NCBI RefSeq assembly: GCF_000016425.1
Contig: NC_009380.1
Coordinates: 434,001-498,000, forward strand
From: Salinispora tropica CNB-440
GTDB taxonomy: Bacteria; Actinomycetota; Actinomycetes; Mycobacteriales; Micromonosporaceae
DNA length: 64,000 nt
Reading direction: 5' to 3'
Part shown: in pieces, positions 17,061 through 25,177 of the stretch
Layout: the number at the start of each line of letters is the position of its first letter
Position numbering within the stretch: position 1 is the stretch's first letter
Program-made: the position numbers and the translations under genes
Notes under the pieces: generated by a model
Seen by the model: only the letters and a program-made list of their open reading frames with translations
The model's database searches: none
What the model was told of the DNA's origin: nothing

Positions 17061-18107
17061 TCAGGCGGTGAGGTCCAGGACCACCTTGATGGTCCCGTCG
17101 TTGACCTCGTACGCGGTTGTGAAGTCGGACATCGGTATCCGGTGGGTGATCAGGGCGTCCAGCCACGAGTGATCGGCCCGGGCCAGCGCCGCCGCGGCCT
17201 GTTCCCAGTGCCGGCGGTTGGAGTTGACCGACCCGATGACCACGGTGTTCTCCAACACGAGCGTTCGGTTCAGCGCCCCGGCGTCGAAGTCGATGGTCCG
17301 ACCACCGGTGGACATGCCGGTCAGGCAGACGATGCCGGTCGGGCCAACCTTGCACATCGAGTCCAGCACCACCCTCGGGTCGCCAGTGCACTCCACCAGC
17401 ACATCCGGCTGGAGGTCCACCTCGTTGACCGACTCGGTGTGGTACGTGGCACCGAGCGCTCGGACCAGGTCCGGCTTCGGCCCCGTCGTGTTTCGGTCCA
17501 GTACGTGCACGGTCAGTCCACGTTGGGTGGCGAGCAGCGCGGCGAGCAGGCCGATCGGCCCGGCACCGGTGATCAGGGTGGTCCGTGGGTCCCAGCGGGC
17601 GCGGTGGCCGACCCGCTCGATGTGTTCCCACGCCTTGGCGACGATGCTGGTGGGTTCCAGCAGCATCCCCACCCGGGCGAAGGCGGCACCGAGCGGCACC
17701 GCGAACCTCGGCTGCACCCGCCACCGTTCCCGCGCGAAGCCGGGGAGCCCTTTGATGCCGTGCTCGGTGAACAGCCCGTTGCGACACATGTCCCACTCGT
17801 CCACGGCGCAGTTCAGGCAGGGCACTGGGTCGGGATGCCGCACGATCGCGGCCACCAGGTCCCCGCGGTGCAGGGTGCCCGTCGGGTCCTCCAACACCCG
17901 GCCGAGCGACTCGTGCCCGATGACCAGCTGCTCCTGGCCGGGGGGTGCCTCGCCGAAATGGCCGGCGATAATGTCCTGGTCGGTCCCGCAGACCCCCACC
18001 GCCAGCGCCTCGACCAGGATCCCGCCCTCCTCGACAGCCGGCTCGGGCCAGTCCTCGACCAGGCAGAGCGAGCCGGGGATTCGGGGAGAAACCGTCACCG
18101 CGCGCAT
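17061..18107 (-). CDS. zinc-dependent MDR dehydrogenase, glucose 1-dehydrogenase type
   Basis: A 348-residue medium-chain dehydrogenase/reductase. The N-terminal catalytic domain has Zn ligands in GVCGTDQD and GHESLGRV, plus a structural-Zn-like loop with cysteines (PCLNCAVDEWDMCRNG). EPTSIVAKAWEHIE and a nucleotide fold with GAGPIGLLAALLA follow. This combination is that of glucose/aldose 1-dehydrogenases, which oxidise aldoses to lactones with NAD(P)+. The substrate here is inferred, not proven. The ATG at 18107 has GAGG 4 bases upstream; an ATG at 18116 is less likely. It lies in the opposite direction between nuoB and nuoC, with 26 bases to the nuoB stop. Confidence 0.88.
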   Translation of the reverse strand: MRAVTVSPRIPGSLCLVEDWPEPAVEEGGILVEALAVGVCGTDQDIIAGHFGEAPPGQEQLVIGHESLGRVLEDPTGTLHRGDLVAAIVRHPDPVPCLNCAVDEWDMCRNGLFTEHGIKGLPGFARERWRVQPRFAVPLGAAFARVGMLLEPTSIVAKAWEHIERVGHRARWDPRTTLITGAGPIGLLAALLATQRGLTVHVLDRNTTGPKPDLVRALGATYHTESVNEVDLQPDVLVECTGDPRVVLDSMCKVGPTGIVCLTGMSTGGRTIDFDAGALNRTLVLENTVVIGSVNSNRRHWEQAAAALARADHSWLDALITHRIPMSDFTTAYEVNDGTIKVVLDLTA

Positions 18108-18164
18108 GATCCTCATCCTCGCCGAGGGTGGCGAGCGCCGGCGCCGAATGCCACCGGGGACCCC

Positions 18165-18215
18165 CGGTCGAGCCATCGGCCGGCCGGGGTGAGCCGCGGT
18201 CGAGCCATCGGCCGG
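18165..18215. repeat. pair of perfect 19-base direct repeats
   Basis: CGGTCGAGCCATCGGCCGG occurs at 18165-18183 and again at 18197-18215, with a 13-base spacer. The pair lies between the dehydrogenase start and nuoC, upstream of both genes. It could be a regulator site or a recombination scar. Confidence 0.8.
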
Positions 18216-18273
18216 TTGGCCGCACAGTGGAGAACGGCCGCCGCTGGGCACCGCACGCCGACCCCAGCGGTCA

Positions 18274-18279
18274 TAGGAT
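18274..18279 (+). promoter_or_regulatory. -10 candidate for leaderless nuoC
   Basis: TAGGAT ends 7 bases before the nuoC ATG and no ribosome site is visible, which fits a promoter giving a leaderless mRNA. No good -35 is present. If correct, nuoC-nuoH is transcribed separately from nuoB. Confidence 0.4.
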
Positions 18280-18286
18280 CGGCGAC

Positions 18287-18892
18287 ATGACTCTGGACGA
18301 GGTAGGCCAGCGGATGGCCGCGTTGCTCGCCCCGGTCGAGGTCACCACCTCGGTCTCCGGCGGTCAGGCGTACGCCCGAGCCACCGTTGACGTGCCCGCG
18401 GAGAGCTGGCACGACGCACTACGCGCGGCCCGGGACGACGATGAACTGGCCTGTGACTTCTTCGACTGGCTCTCTGCGGTGGACGAGTTGGCCGCCGGGT
18501 TCGACGTGGTGGTGCACCTGTGGTCCAGTACGCGTCGGCACGGGCTGCTGCTGCGCACCCGGGTGCCCCGCGCGGCACCGCGGGTCGCCTCGGTGGTCGA
18601 CATCTATCCGGGTGCGGCATGGCACGAGCGCGAGACACACGAGATGTTCGGCATCGACTTCGCCGACCACGCCGGCCTGAAGCCGCTGCTGCTGCCCCCG
18701 GAGTTCGAGGGCCATCCGCTGCGTAAGGAGTTCGTCCTCGCCTCCCGGGTGGCCAAGCCCTGGCCGGGGGCGAAGGAGCCGGGTGAGGCCAAGGCTGGTG
18801 GCGGTCGTCGGCCGATGCGCCCGCCCGGCGTGCCGGCACCGGGGGAGTGGGGTCCGGCACCGACTGCCACGGAGAGTGGGGGGACGGCCTGA
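18287..18892 (+). CDS. nuoC: NADH-quinone oxidoreductase subunit C (NuoC)
   Basis: A 201-residue protein. NuoC is a peripheral-arm subunit of complex I that packs against NuoD and NuoB and has no cofactor. The family signature is clear: DFFDWLSAVDE, then VVDIYPGAAWHERETHEMFG, GIDFADHAGLKPLLLP and EGHPLRKEFV. The C-terminal ~45 residues are a disordered Pro/Gly tail. It is not fused to NuoD, and no nuoD follows, which is unusual. The ATG at 18287 lacks a ribosome site but has a -10-like TAGGAT just upstream. Its stop overlaps the nuoH start (TGATG), so C and H are coupled. Confidence 0.92.
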   Translation: MTLDEVGQRMAALLAPVEVTTSVSGGQAYARATVDVPAESWHDALRAARDDDELACDFFDWLSAVDELAAGFDVVVHLWSSTRRHGLLLRTRVPRAAPRVASVVDIYPGAAWHERETHEMFGIDFADHAGLKPLLLPPEFEGHPLRKEFVLASRVAKPWPGAKEPGEAKAGGGRRPMRPPGVPAPGEWGPAPTATESGGTA

Positions 18893-19854
18893 TGCCGCTC
18901 TGGGTGGAGCTGCTGTTCCGGGTCGGTGGGGTGCTGGTCGCCTTCCTCACCCTCCCGCTCCTGGTCGGCCAGGCCGAGCACAAGATCATGGCGCACATGC
19001 AGGGCCGGCTGGGCCCGATGTACGCCGGTGCCTTCCACGGCTGGGCGCAACTGATCGCGGACGGCGTGAAGTTCGTGCAGAAGGAGGAGGTCACCCCGCG
19101 CGGGGCGGACCGTCCGGTGTTCCGGCTCGCCCCGGTGGTGGCCCTGGTGCCCTACCTGCTGGTGCTGCTGGTGATCCCGCTCGGGCCGGGTGATCTGGTC
19201 GCCCAACCGCTGGACATCGGACTCTTCTTCGTGCTTGCCGTGGTTGGTGTCGGCGTGGTCGCCGTGCTGATGTCGGCGTGGGCCTCGGCCAACAAGTACA
19301 GCCTCCTCGGCGGTCTGCGCGCCGCGGCCCAACTGCTCGGCTACGAACTGCCGTTCGTGCTTGCCGCCGCGTCGGTGGCGATGGCGGCCGGCACACTGAG
19401 CCTGCCGGGCATCGTCGAGGCGTGGCAGCCCTGGTGGCTGCTCTGGCAGGCCCCCGCGATGATTGTCTTCTTCGTGGCGGGGCTCGCCGAGATCCGGCGA
19501 CCGCCGTTCGACATGCCGATCGCCGACTCGGAGCTGGTGTTCGGCTACCTGACCGAGTACACCGGCCTGCGCTTCGCGCTCTTTCTGCTCGCCGAGTACG
19601 TGGGGGTCGTGGTGATCGCCGCGCTCACCACCGTGCTGTTCCTCGGCGGCTGGCAGGGGCCGTTCGCGGACGCGCAGCTCGGCTGGCTCTGGACCCTGCT
19701 CAAGGTGGCCGCGGTCAGCTTCGTGATCATCTGGTTCCGGGTCAGCTACCCGCGCCTGCGTGCGGATCAGCTCCAGCGTCTCTGTTGGCTGGTGCTGGTC
19801 CCCGCCTCGCTGGCGCAGCTCGTCCTGACCGTCACCGTCCGCATGGCCCTGTAG
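18892..19854 (+). CDS. nuoH: NADH-quinone oxidoreductase subunit H (NuoH)
   Basis: A 320-residue, about eight-helix membrane protein. NuoH anchors the peripheral arm and forms most of the quinone cavity. Signatures include QAEHKIMAHMQGRLGPMYAG near the N-terminus (normally RKxxGxxQxRxGP), GVKFVQKEEVTP, ELPFVLAAASVAM, AEIRRPPFDMPIADSELV, and the near-terminal WFRVSYPRLRADQ. The ATG at 18892 overlaps the nuoC stop. A ~99-base diverged copy of its 3' end lies at 20869-20967, beyond the inserted rarD gene. nuoI is now 6.6 kb downstream instead of adjacent. Confidence 0.94.
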   Translation: MPLWVELLFRVGGVLVAFLTLPLLVGQAEHKIMAHMQGRLGPMYAGAFHGWAQLIADGVKFVQKEEVTPRGADRPVFRLAPVVALVPYLLVLLVIPLGPGDLVAQPLDIGLFFVLAVVGVGVVAVLMSAWASANKYSLLGGLRAAAQLLGYELPFVLAAASVAMAAGTLSLPGIVEAWQPWWLLWQAPAMIVFFVAGLAEIRRPPFDMPIADSELVFGYLTEYTGLRFALFLLAEYVGVVVIAALTTVLFLGGWQGPFADAQLGWLWTLLKVAAVSFVIIWFRVSYPRLRADQLQRLCWLVLVPASLAQLVLTVTVRMAL

Positions 19855-19880
19855 CGCATGCCGTCCCTTAGCGTTGCGGC

Positions 19881-20846
19881 GTGACGCCTCGCAAGCTCGG
19901 CTACCTGTACGGTATCGGCGCGTACGTGCTCTGGGGTTTCTTCCCGCTCTACATGAGACTGCTCCGGCCGGCCAGCCCGCTGGAGATCCTGGCCCACCGG
20001 ATCGTCTGGTCAGTGGTCTTCGTCGCGCTGGTACTGGCAGCAATGCGCAACCGCAGCTTCCTGCGAGCGCTGCTGCGCAGACCGCGTGCCCTGGCCGCGC
20101 TCGGCATCGCTGCCGCTCTGGTCGCCCTCAACTGGGGCACCTACATCTACGGGGTCAACTCCGAGCGGGTGGTGGAGACGTCCCTCGGATACTTCGTCAA
20201 CCCGCTCGTCGTGGTGCTACTCGGAGTCTTCGTACTGCGGGAGCGGCTGCGCCCCGCGCAGTGGGCGGCGATAGGCGTGGGTGGGGCGGCGGTCGTGGTG
20301 CTGACCGTCGACTACGGCCGCCCACCGTACCTGGCGCTGGTCCTCTCGTTCACCTTCGCCGGGTACGGGCTGGTCAAGAAGCGCCTCGGCCTGCCCGCCG
20401 CCCAGGGCCTCTTCGTCGAGTCGGCAGTACTCGCCCTGCCCGCGCTCGCGTACCTGGCATGGCTTGGTGGCACCGGCGGGGCCACGTTCGGGGCGGTGTC
20501 GGCGGGACACACCGCCCTGTTGATCTCGGCCGGAGCAGCAACCGCGATTCCCCTGCTGATGTTCGCTGGTGCGGCCAACCGACTGCCGTTCACCAGCCTC
20601 GGGATGCTCCAGTATCTCGCCCCGATTCTCCAACTCGGCTGCGGCGTCATCATCTTCCGCGAGCCCATGCCTCCCGCTCGCCTGGCGGGCTTCGCCCTGG
20701 TCTGGCTCGCGCTTGCCGTCTTCACCGTCGATGCTGTCCGCGCCGCCCGCCGCCTCCCCCCTCCCTTAGCAGATGAAGTCCTGGCCGCGGTTCAACCCGG
20801 ATCGGGTACTTCACCTCAGCAGGAGCGCAAGATTGTTTCAGGCTGA
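19881..20846 (+). CDS. rarD: RarD-type EamA-family transporter
   Basis: A 321-residue drug/metabolite-superfamily protein with about ten membrane helices in two EamA halves. The RarD signature is clear: YGIGAYVLWGFFPLY, EILAHRIVWS, LNWGTYIYGVNSERVVETSLG (given in parts: LNWGTYIYGVN, VVETSLGYFVNPL) and LPFTSLGMLQYLAPILQ. RarD proteins are linked to chloramphenicol sensitivity but their substrates are unclear. The GTG at 19881 fits the family start. It follows nuoH by 26 bases on the same strand and precedes the nuoH 3' fragment. It therefore sits at the left end of a block that separates nuoH from nuoI. Confidence 0.9.
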   Translation: MTPRKLGYLYGIGAYVLWGFFPLYMRLLRPASPLEILAHRIVWSVVFVALVLAAMRNRSFLRALLRRPRALAALGIAAALVALNWGTYIYGVNSERVVETSLGYFVNPLVVVLLGVFVLRERLRPAQWAAIGVGGAAVVVLTVDYGRPPYLALVLSFTFAGYGLVKKRLGLPAAQGLFVESAVLALPALAYLAWLGGTGGATFGAVSAGHTALLISAGAATAIPLLMFAGAANRLPFTSLGMLQYLAPILQLGCGVIIFREPMPPARLAGFALVWLALAVFTVDAVRAARRLPPPLADEVLAAVQPGSGTSPQQERKIVSG

Positions 20847-20868
20847 ACTGTCAGCCCTGAGTAGCGAC

Positions 20869-20967
20869 TGGTTCTGGGCCAGCTACCCACGCCTACGTGC
20901 GGATCCGCTCCAGCGTCTCTGTTGGCTGGTGCTGATCCCCGCGTCGCTGGCCCAGCTTGTCCTGACC
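20869..20967 (+). pseudogene. diverged fragment of the nuoH 3' end
   Basis: This 99-base stretch matches nuoH 19732-19830 at 90 of 99 positions by eye. It translates to SYPRLRADPLQRLCWLVLIP and ASLAQLVLT, against SYPRLRADQLQRLCWLVLVP in NuoH. It then runs into unrelated sequence before a stop at 21004-21006. It has no start and cannot make a subunit. Nine mismatches mean it is not a fresh copy; it may derive from another nuoH allele. Confidence 0.88.
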
Positions 20968-21099
20968 GCTGCTGCAGATCGAGGCAGGTGTGGTCGCCGA
21001 ACATGACGGGATCCTGCTGATCAGCGGCGAGGGCTTCGCTTCCACGCCGAGGTCCGGCCACCGACCTCGGCGACCTGGTCGATCTGTGGGCCAAGGCCG

Positions 21100-21212
21100 A
21101 CCGCTGCTGTACCCCGTCCGCCGCATCGACACCGCTACCGGGCCGCAAGCCGGGATCGAAACACCACGTCATCGCTGACGCGGGGCGGCACGCTCGCTGC
21201 GAGCCTGACCCT
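21100..21212 (+). pseudogene. remnant of an IS5-type transposase
   Basis: One frame reads PGRKPGSKHHVIADA, close to the GRPGSKHHLIVDA core of IS5-family DDE transposases. After a frame change the match continues as GGTLAASLT, which follows that core in intact enzymes. Nothing else of the element is recognisable: no terminal repeats, no full ORF. It marks past transposition beside the nuoH fragment. Confidence 0.6.
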
Positions 21213-21216
21213 TTAC

Positions 21217-21963
21217 TCAGACTAGACCGGCGTCGTGGACCAGAAGCGCCACCTGGACCCGGTTATTGAGGTCCAGTTTCGCCAGCAGCCGCGACACGTA
21301 CGCCTTGACCGTCGCCACACTCATGAACAGCTCCCCCGCAATCTCGGCGTTGCTGCGGCCCCGGCCAAGCGCGATCGCGACCTCCCGCTCCCGCTCACTC
21401 AACATGGCAAGACGCTCCTGCGCCCGCTGCCGGCGCGAATCAGCGCCAACGCCCCCGGTGACGTGCGCGACCAGTTGGCGGGTAACCGTCGGAGACAACA
21501 TGGTCTCACCCACGGCCACCCGTCGGATGGCATGCACGATCTCAGCCGGTGCAGTGTCCTTGAGCAGAAACCCAGCCGCCCCAGCCCGCAACGCCCGCAG
21601 TACCTGCTCGTCAGCATCGAATGTCGTCAGCACCAACACTTCAGGCGCGTTGGGCTCAGACCGCAGCTTCTCCGTGGCCGCCAACCCATCGAGCCGCGGC
21701 ATCCGGATGTCCATCAACACGACGTCCGGCGCGTACGCGGCCACGGCAGCAGGCACCTCGGCGCCATCGGTGGCCTCCCCCACGACCAGAAGGTCCGCCA
21801 CACCGTCGATAATCATCGACAGCGCAGCCCGAACCAGCGGATCGTCGTCGACGATCAACACTCGAACCACACCAGCCAGTGCCCCACCACCCGCCGGCGA
21901 GCCGTTCGACCCCGCAGGGCCCGGCTCGCCGGACGGACTGGTCAGGCCGGCCATGGCAGCCAC
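21217..21963 (-). CDS. NarL/LuxR-family response regulator
   Basis: 248 residues. After a ~30-residue Gly/Pro-rich lead, a receiver domain has the acidic pair VDDDPLVRAAL, phospho-acceptor Asp in VVLMDIRMPRLDGL, Thr in VLTTFDADEQVL and Lys in GFLLKDTAP. A LuxR-type helix-turn-helix follows (LSEREREVAIALGRGRSNAE, ELFMSVATVKAYVSRLLAKL). It acts as a phosphorylation-dependent activator or repressor. Start candidates are GTG 21963 and ATG 21954; either overlaps the end of the histidine kinase gene, so the pair is translationally coupled. A likely target is the divergent ABC transporter at 23349. Confidence 0.93.
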   Translation of the reverse strand: MAAMAGLTSPSGEPGPAGSNGSPAGGGALAGVVRVLIVDDDPLVRAALSMIIDGVADLLVVGEATDGAEVPAAVAAYAPDVVLMDIRMPRLDGLAATEKLRSEPNAPEVLVLTTFDADEQVLRALRAGAAGFLLKDTAPAEIVHAIRRVAVGETMLSPTVTRQLVAHVTGGVGADSRRQRAQERLAMLSEREREVAIALGRGRSNAEIAGELFMSVATVKAYVSRLLAKLDLNNRVQVALLVHDAGLV

Positions 21964-23216
21964 GCAGCGAGCCGGAAATGCCCACCCGCGTCCCGTCCGT
22001 ACTCCAACCGCCCGCCTGCCAGACCGACCCGCTCGGCCACACCGACAAGCCCAGTCCCGGCACCGGGAATATCAGTACCAGAACGGGCCGCGGGGCTTCC
22101 CACGCCCTGCCCCGCTACGCCAACCGGCCAGGGGTTGCGGATCTCGACAGTGAGCCCGTCGCCCTGTCGCCCGGTGAGCCGCACGTCGACCACCACACCC
22201 GGGGCGTGCTTGCGGGCGTTGGTCAGCCCCTCCTGCACGATCCGGTACACGCTGCGCCCCACCCTGGGCGGCAGCTCCACCTGGTCGGCGACTTCCTCGA
22301 CGAAACTCACCCGGACACCGGCGGCTCGAGACTCGCTGATCAGCGTCGGCACGTCGACGAGGGTGGGCTGAGGTCGTTCCGGTTCGGCGCCCTCCGCCAC
22401 TCCGGTCTCCGCCCGGAGTACCCCGATCACCTCCCGCAGGTCCCGCAGGGCAGCGTGTGCGCTGCCCCGGATCACTCCGGCCGCCCTGGCAACCTCCTCG
22501 GGCGAGGCATCTGGACGGAATTCCAGTGCTCCAGCGTGCAGGCTGAGCAACGAGATGCGGTGCGCCAACACATCATGCATCTCCCGGGCGATGCGAGTAC
22601 GTTCCAACTGTCGAGCCTGCGTCACTCGCAGCTGCTGCTCAGCCTCGGCCCGGTGCGCCCGCTCCCGCAGCGACACCACCAGCTGCCGACGTGCCCGGAC
22701 GAACATGCCCCACGCCAGCACGGCCCCGAGGCACAACAGGATCCAACCCACGGTCAACCACAGCGACATCACCGGGTCGTGGCGTAGCCACAGATAGATC
22801 GGTATGGCGAGCAGGTGTACACCGAACATGCTGGCGGCGACCGGGAACGGCCGGTGCACGCTCACCGTGAACAGAATGATCAGCAGCGCCACGTCGCCAC
22901 TGACCGTGAACAACGCCAGCGGCAGGCTGGCCAGCGCCAGACCCACCGGCCAGCGCCGACGGACCCAGAGAGCACCGCAGAGCACCAGGCTGGCCAGGAA
23001 GTCGACCTCGTTGAGCCAGCTCGGTCCGACGTTCATTGCCATCGCCGGCTCGGCCGACAGCGAATTGTCCCACGCCACCACCGCCCAGCCGAAGGCGGCC
23101 AGGAAGCAAAGGCTGTCGACGAACCAATCCCGCAGTGTCCGCCGGGCCCGGGCCGTGGGGGCCGTCAGAGTGCCCGGTAGGAGCCAGGAGTGTTCGGATA
23201 CGGCGGCGCTGGTCAC
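21942..23216 (-). CDS. sensor histidine kinase (HisKA_3 type)
   Basis: A 424-residue inner-membrane kinase with about five hydrophobic segments in residues ~30-170, a short coiled stretch, then the dimerisation/phospho-acceptor box EMHDVLAHRISLLSLHAGAL (His near residue 213). A GHKL ATPase with GLVGVAERVGLAGGRL and a final GGHFRLAAWLP closes the protein. It lacks a large extracellular loop, so it probably senses signals within the membrane, as envelope-stress and antibiotic sensors of this type do. The GTG at 23216 has no ribosome site; TACGAT 6 bases upstream suggests a leaderless message. The response regulator overlaps its end. Confidence 0.92.
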   Translation of the reverse strand: MTSAAVSEHSWLLPGTLTAPTARARRTLRDWFVDSLCFLAAFGWAVVAWDNSLSAEPAMAMNVGPSWLNEVDFLASLVLCGALWVRRRWPVGLALASLPLALFTVSGDVALLIILFTVSVHRPFPVAASMFGVHLLAIPIYLWLRHDPVMSLWLTVGWILLCLGAVLAWGMFVRARRQLVVSLRERAHRAEAEQQLRVTQARQLERTRIAREMHDVLAHRISLLSLHAGALEFRPDASPEEVARAAGVIRGSAHAALRDLREVIGVLRAETGVAEGAEPERPQPTLVDVPTLISESRAAGVRVSFVEEVADQVELPPRVGRSVYRIVQEGLTNARKHAPGVVVDVRLTGRQGDGLTVEIRNPWPVGVAGQGVGSPAARSGTDIPGAGTGLVGVAERVGLAGGRLEYGRDAGGHFRLAAWLPWPA

Positions 23217-23222
23217 TGGTCA

Positions 23223-23228
23223 ATCGTA
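23223..23228 (-). promoter_or_regulatory. -10 candidate for the histidine kinase
   Basis: On the minus strand TACGAT ends 6 bases before the GTG at 23216, fitting a leaderless start. It lies in the ~130-base divergent interval shared with the ABC transporter. Confidence 0.38.
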
Positions 23229-23348
23229 GGGACCGGCCGGGGAGACCCGACAGCTACTAAAGTCGACGCCGGCCATGGCCCAAGGTCTACCCGACGGCAG
23301 TCGGCCGGCCGCAGCACACCGCCGGGTGGTTCCGGCAGTTTCGATGCC

Positions 23349-24248
23349 ATGATCATGGTCGAACACCTCACCAAGCGGTACGGCCCGCACACAGTCGTCG
23401 ACAACATCTCGTTCCACTGCGAGCCCGGCACTGTTACCGGCTTCCTCGGGCCGAACGGTGCCGGCAAGTCCACCACCATGCGGATGATCTGCGGTCTGAC
23501 CCCGCCGACCGACGGCAGCGCAACGGTCGCCGGCCGGCCGTACCGGCAGCTACCCAATCCGGGGCGGGAGATCGGGGTGCTGCTCGACGCCTCGGCCCAA
23601 CACTCGGGGCGCACCGGGCGGGAGACGCTGACCCTGGCCGCCACGACGATGGGTGTGGACCGTAGTCGGGTCGCCGAGGTGCTGGACCTGGTCGGATTGA
23701 ACGCGGTCGCCGCCAGGCGGCGGGTCGGTGCATATTCATTGGGGATGCGGCAGCGGCTCGGCCTAGCGCTGGCGCTGCTCGGTGACCCCCGGGTGCTGAT
23801 CCTCGACGAGCCGGCCAACGGCTTGGACCCAGAGGGCATCTACTGGATGCGCGGCCTGCTGCGCGACTTCGCCGACCGGGGTGGCACCGTGCTGCTGTCG
23901 TCGCACCTGCTGCGCGAGGTGGAGGCGGTCGCCGACCGGCTGCTGGTGGTCGGCGGCGGCCGGATTGTTGCCCAGGGCGGCAGGGACGAGCTGCTCGCCG
24001 ACACGGGCACCCTGGTCCGGGCACGGGACTCGCTTGCCCTGCGGCTCACTCTGCAGCGGGCTGCACTGGACGCCACCGCCGACACCAATGGCGGCTTCGT
24101 CGTGCACGCCGATCCGGGCGTGGTGGGCCAGGCCGCCGCCGACGCCGGGGTGGTCCTCACCGAGCTGCGGCCCGCCGCCGGGGGCGGCCTCGAACAGCTC
24201 TTCCTCACCCTCACCGCGGGCGCGACCACGAAGGAGGCCGTCAAGTGA
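23349..24248 (+). CDS. ABC transporter ATP-binding protein (drug/antimicrobial export type)
   Basis: A 299-residue ATPase of the DrrA/CcmA-like group that powers export. It has Walker A GPNGAGKST, signature YSLGMRQRLGLA, Walker B VLILDEPANGLDPEG and switch His in LSSHLLREVE. The last ~80 residues are the usual accessory domain. The ATG at 23349 (MIMVEHLTKRYG) or the one at 23355 starts the protein; the open frame back to 23190 lacks conservation. Its GTGA overlap with the permease shows coupling. It is divergent from the two-component system, a classic sensor/exporter arrangement. Confidence 0.92.
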   Translation: MIMVEHLTKRYGPHTVVDNISFHCEPGTVTGFLGPNGAGKSTTMRMICGLTPPTDGSATVAGRPYRQLPNPGREIGVLLDASAQHSGRTGRETLTLAATTMGVDRSRVAEVLDLVGLNAVAARRRVGAYSLGMRQRLGLALALLGDPRVLILDEPANGLDPEGIYWMRGLLRDFADRGGTVLLSSHLLREVEAVADRLLVVGGGRIVAQGGRDELLADTGTLVRARDSLALRLTLQRAALDATADTNGGFVVHADPGVVGQAAADAGVVLTELRPAAGGGLEQLFLTLTAGATTKEAVK

Positions 24249-25030
24249 CCCTGACCGCCGAGCCCACCACCGAGGCGGACTCCCGCGTCGCGGCCGTCAG
24301 GCCGTCCATAGCCCGACTGACCTCGATCGAGCTACGCAAGCTCACCGACACCAGGGCCGGCCGCTGGCTGCTGGCCACCATCGGGCTGATCGCGGTCGCC
24401 ATCGCCGTGGTGCAGCTGTTCGTGCTGGACGACGCGGAGCAGACCTTCACCGGCTTTCTCGCTCCGTCGCTGCTCCCGGTGGGCCTGCTTTTGCCGGTGG
24501 TCGGCATCCTGTCAATCACCTCGGAGTGGACGCAGCGCACCGCGCTGACCACATACGCCCTGGTCCCACATCGGGAACGGGTGGTGCTGGCCAAACTCGC
24601 GGCGGTGGTACTGGCGGCACTCGCGTCAGTGCTGGTGAGCCTGGCCGTGGCCGCCGCCGGCACCCTCGCCGCCAAGGCCACCGGTGGCGCGGGAAGCTGG
24701 GACGGCGAGTGGGCGTTGGTACTACACGCGGCCGTGATCCAGTTGGTCAACGTACTGATGGGGGCCGCGTTTGGCCTGCTGCTGCTCAACACCCCGCTGG
24801 CGATCGTCGGCTATCTGCTGCTGCCGACGGTCTGGAGTATCCTCGCCGCGATGATCTCGGCGCTACAGGGCCCAGCCAACTGGCTCGACACCTCGGTCAC
24901 CATGGAACCGCTCTTTGGCAATGAGATGACCGCCGGGCAGTGGGGCCGGCTGGCGGTCTCGGTACTGGTCTGGGTGGCCGTGCCCTTGGTCGCCGGCCTG
25001 CTGCGGACCCTGAGGCGGGAGGTTTCCTGA
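24245..25030 (+). CDS. ABC-2 type transporter permease
   Basis: A 261-residue membrane protein with six hydrophobic segments. The N-terminal cytoplasmic stretch IARLTSIELRKLTDTRAGRWLL followed by LLPVVGILSITSEWTQRT (in parts: LTSIELRKLTDT, ILSITSEWTQRTALTTY) is typical of actinobacterial ABC-2 permeases paired with DrrA-like ATPases. The GTG at 24245 overlaps the ATPase stop. The exported compound is unknown; the family includes antibiotic, peptide and lipid exporters. A hairpin downstream ends the transcript against the convergent GST gene. Confidence 0.88.
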   Translation: MTLTAEPTTEADSRVAAVRPSIARLTSIELRKLTDTRAGRWLLATIGLIAVAIAVVQLFVLDDAEQTFTGFLAPSLLPVGLLLPVVGILSITSEWTQRTALTTYALVPHRERVVLAKLAAVVLAALASVLVSLAVAAAGTLAAKATGGAGSWDGEWALVLHAAVIQLVNVLMGAAFGLLLLNTPLAIVGYLLLPTVWSILAAMISALQGPANWLDTSVTMEPLFGNEMTAGQWGRLAVSVLVWVAVPLVAGLLRTLRREVS

Positions 25031-25128
25031 AGGGATCGCAGCGCATCGATTCCGCGAAGCGCGAGCCCGACCTGCGCGTCACTCATCACGTCTGCGGGAT
25101 CGCAACCAGCGTCATATGACGGCGAACT

Positions 25129-25160
25129 GCCCCGCCCTCGGCCGCACAGCTGGGCGGGGC
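25129..25160. terminator. bidirectional terminator
   Basis: GCCCCGCCC (25129-25137) pairs with GGGCGGGGC (25152-25160) around a 14-base loop between the convergent ABC permease and GST genes. GGTTTC follows on the plus strand. Confidence 0.7.
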
Positions 25161-25177
25161 GGTTTCACCTCGCTCCG

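Larger units (their letters stand above)
20847..21216. other. scar region between rarD and the response regulator
   Basis: 370 bases without an intact gene. It holds the nuoH 3' fragment (20869-20967), then ~120 bases of unassigned sequence, then a transposase remnant to ~21210. It ends just before the convergent response-regulator stop. Confidence 0.7.
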
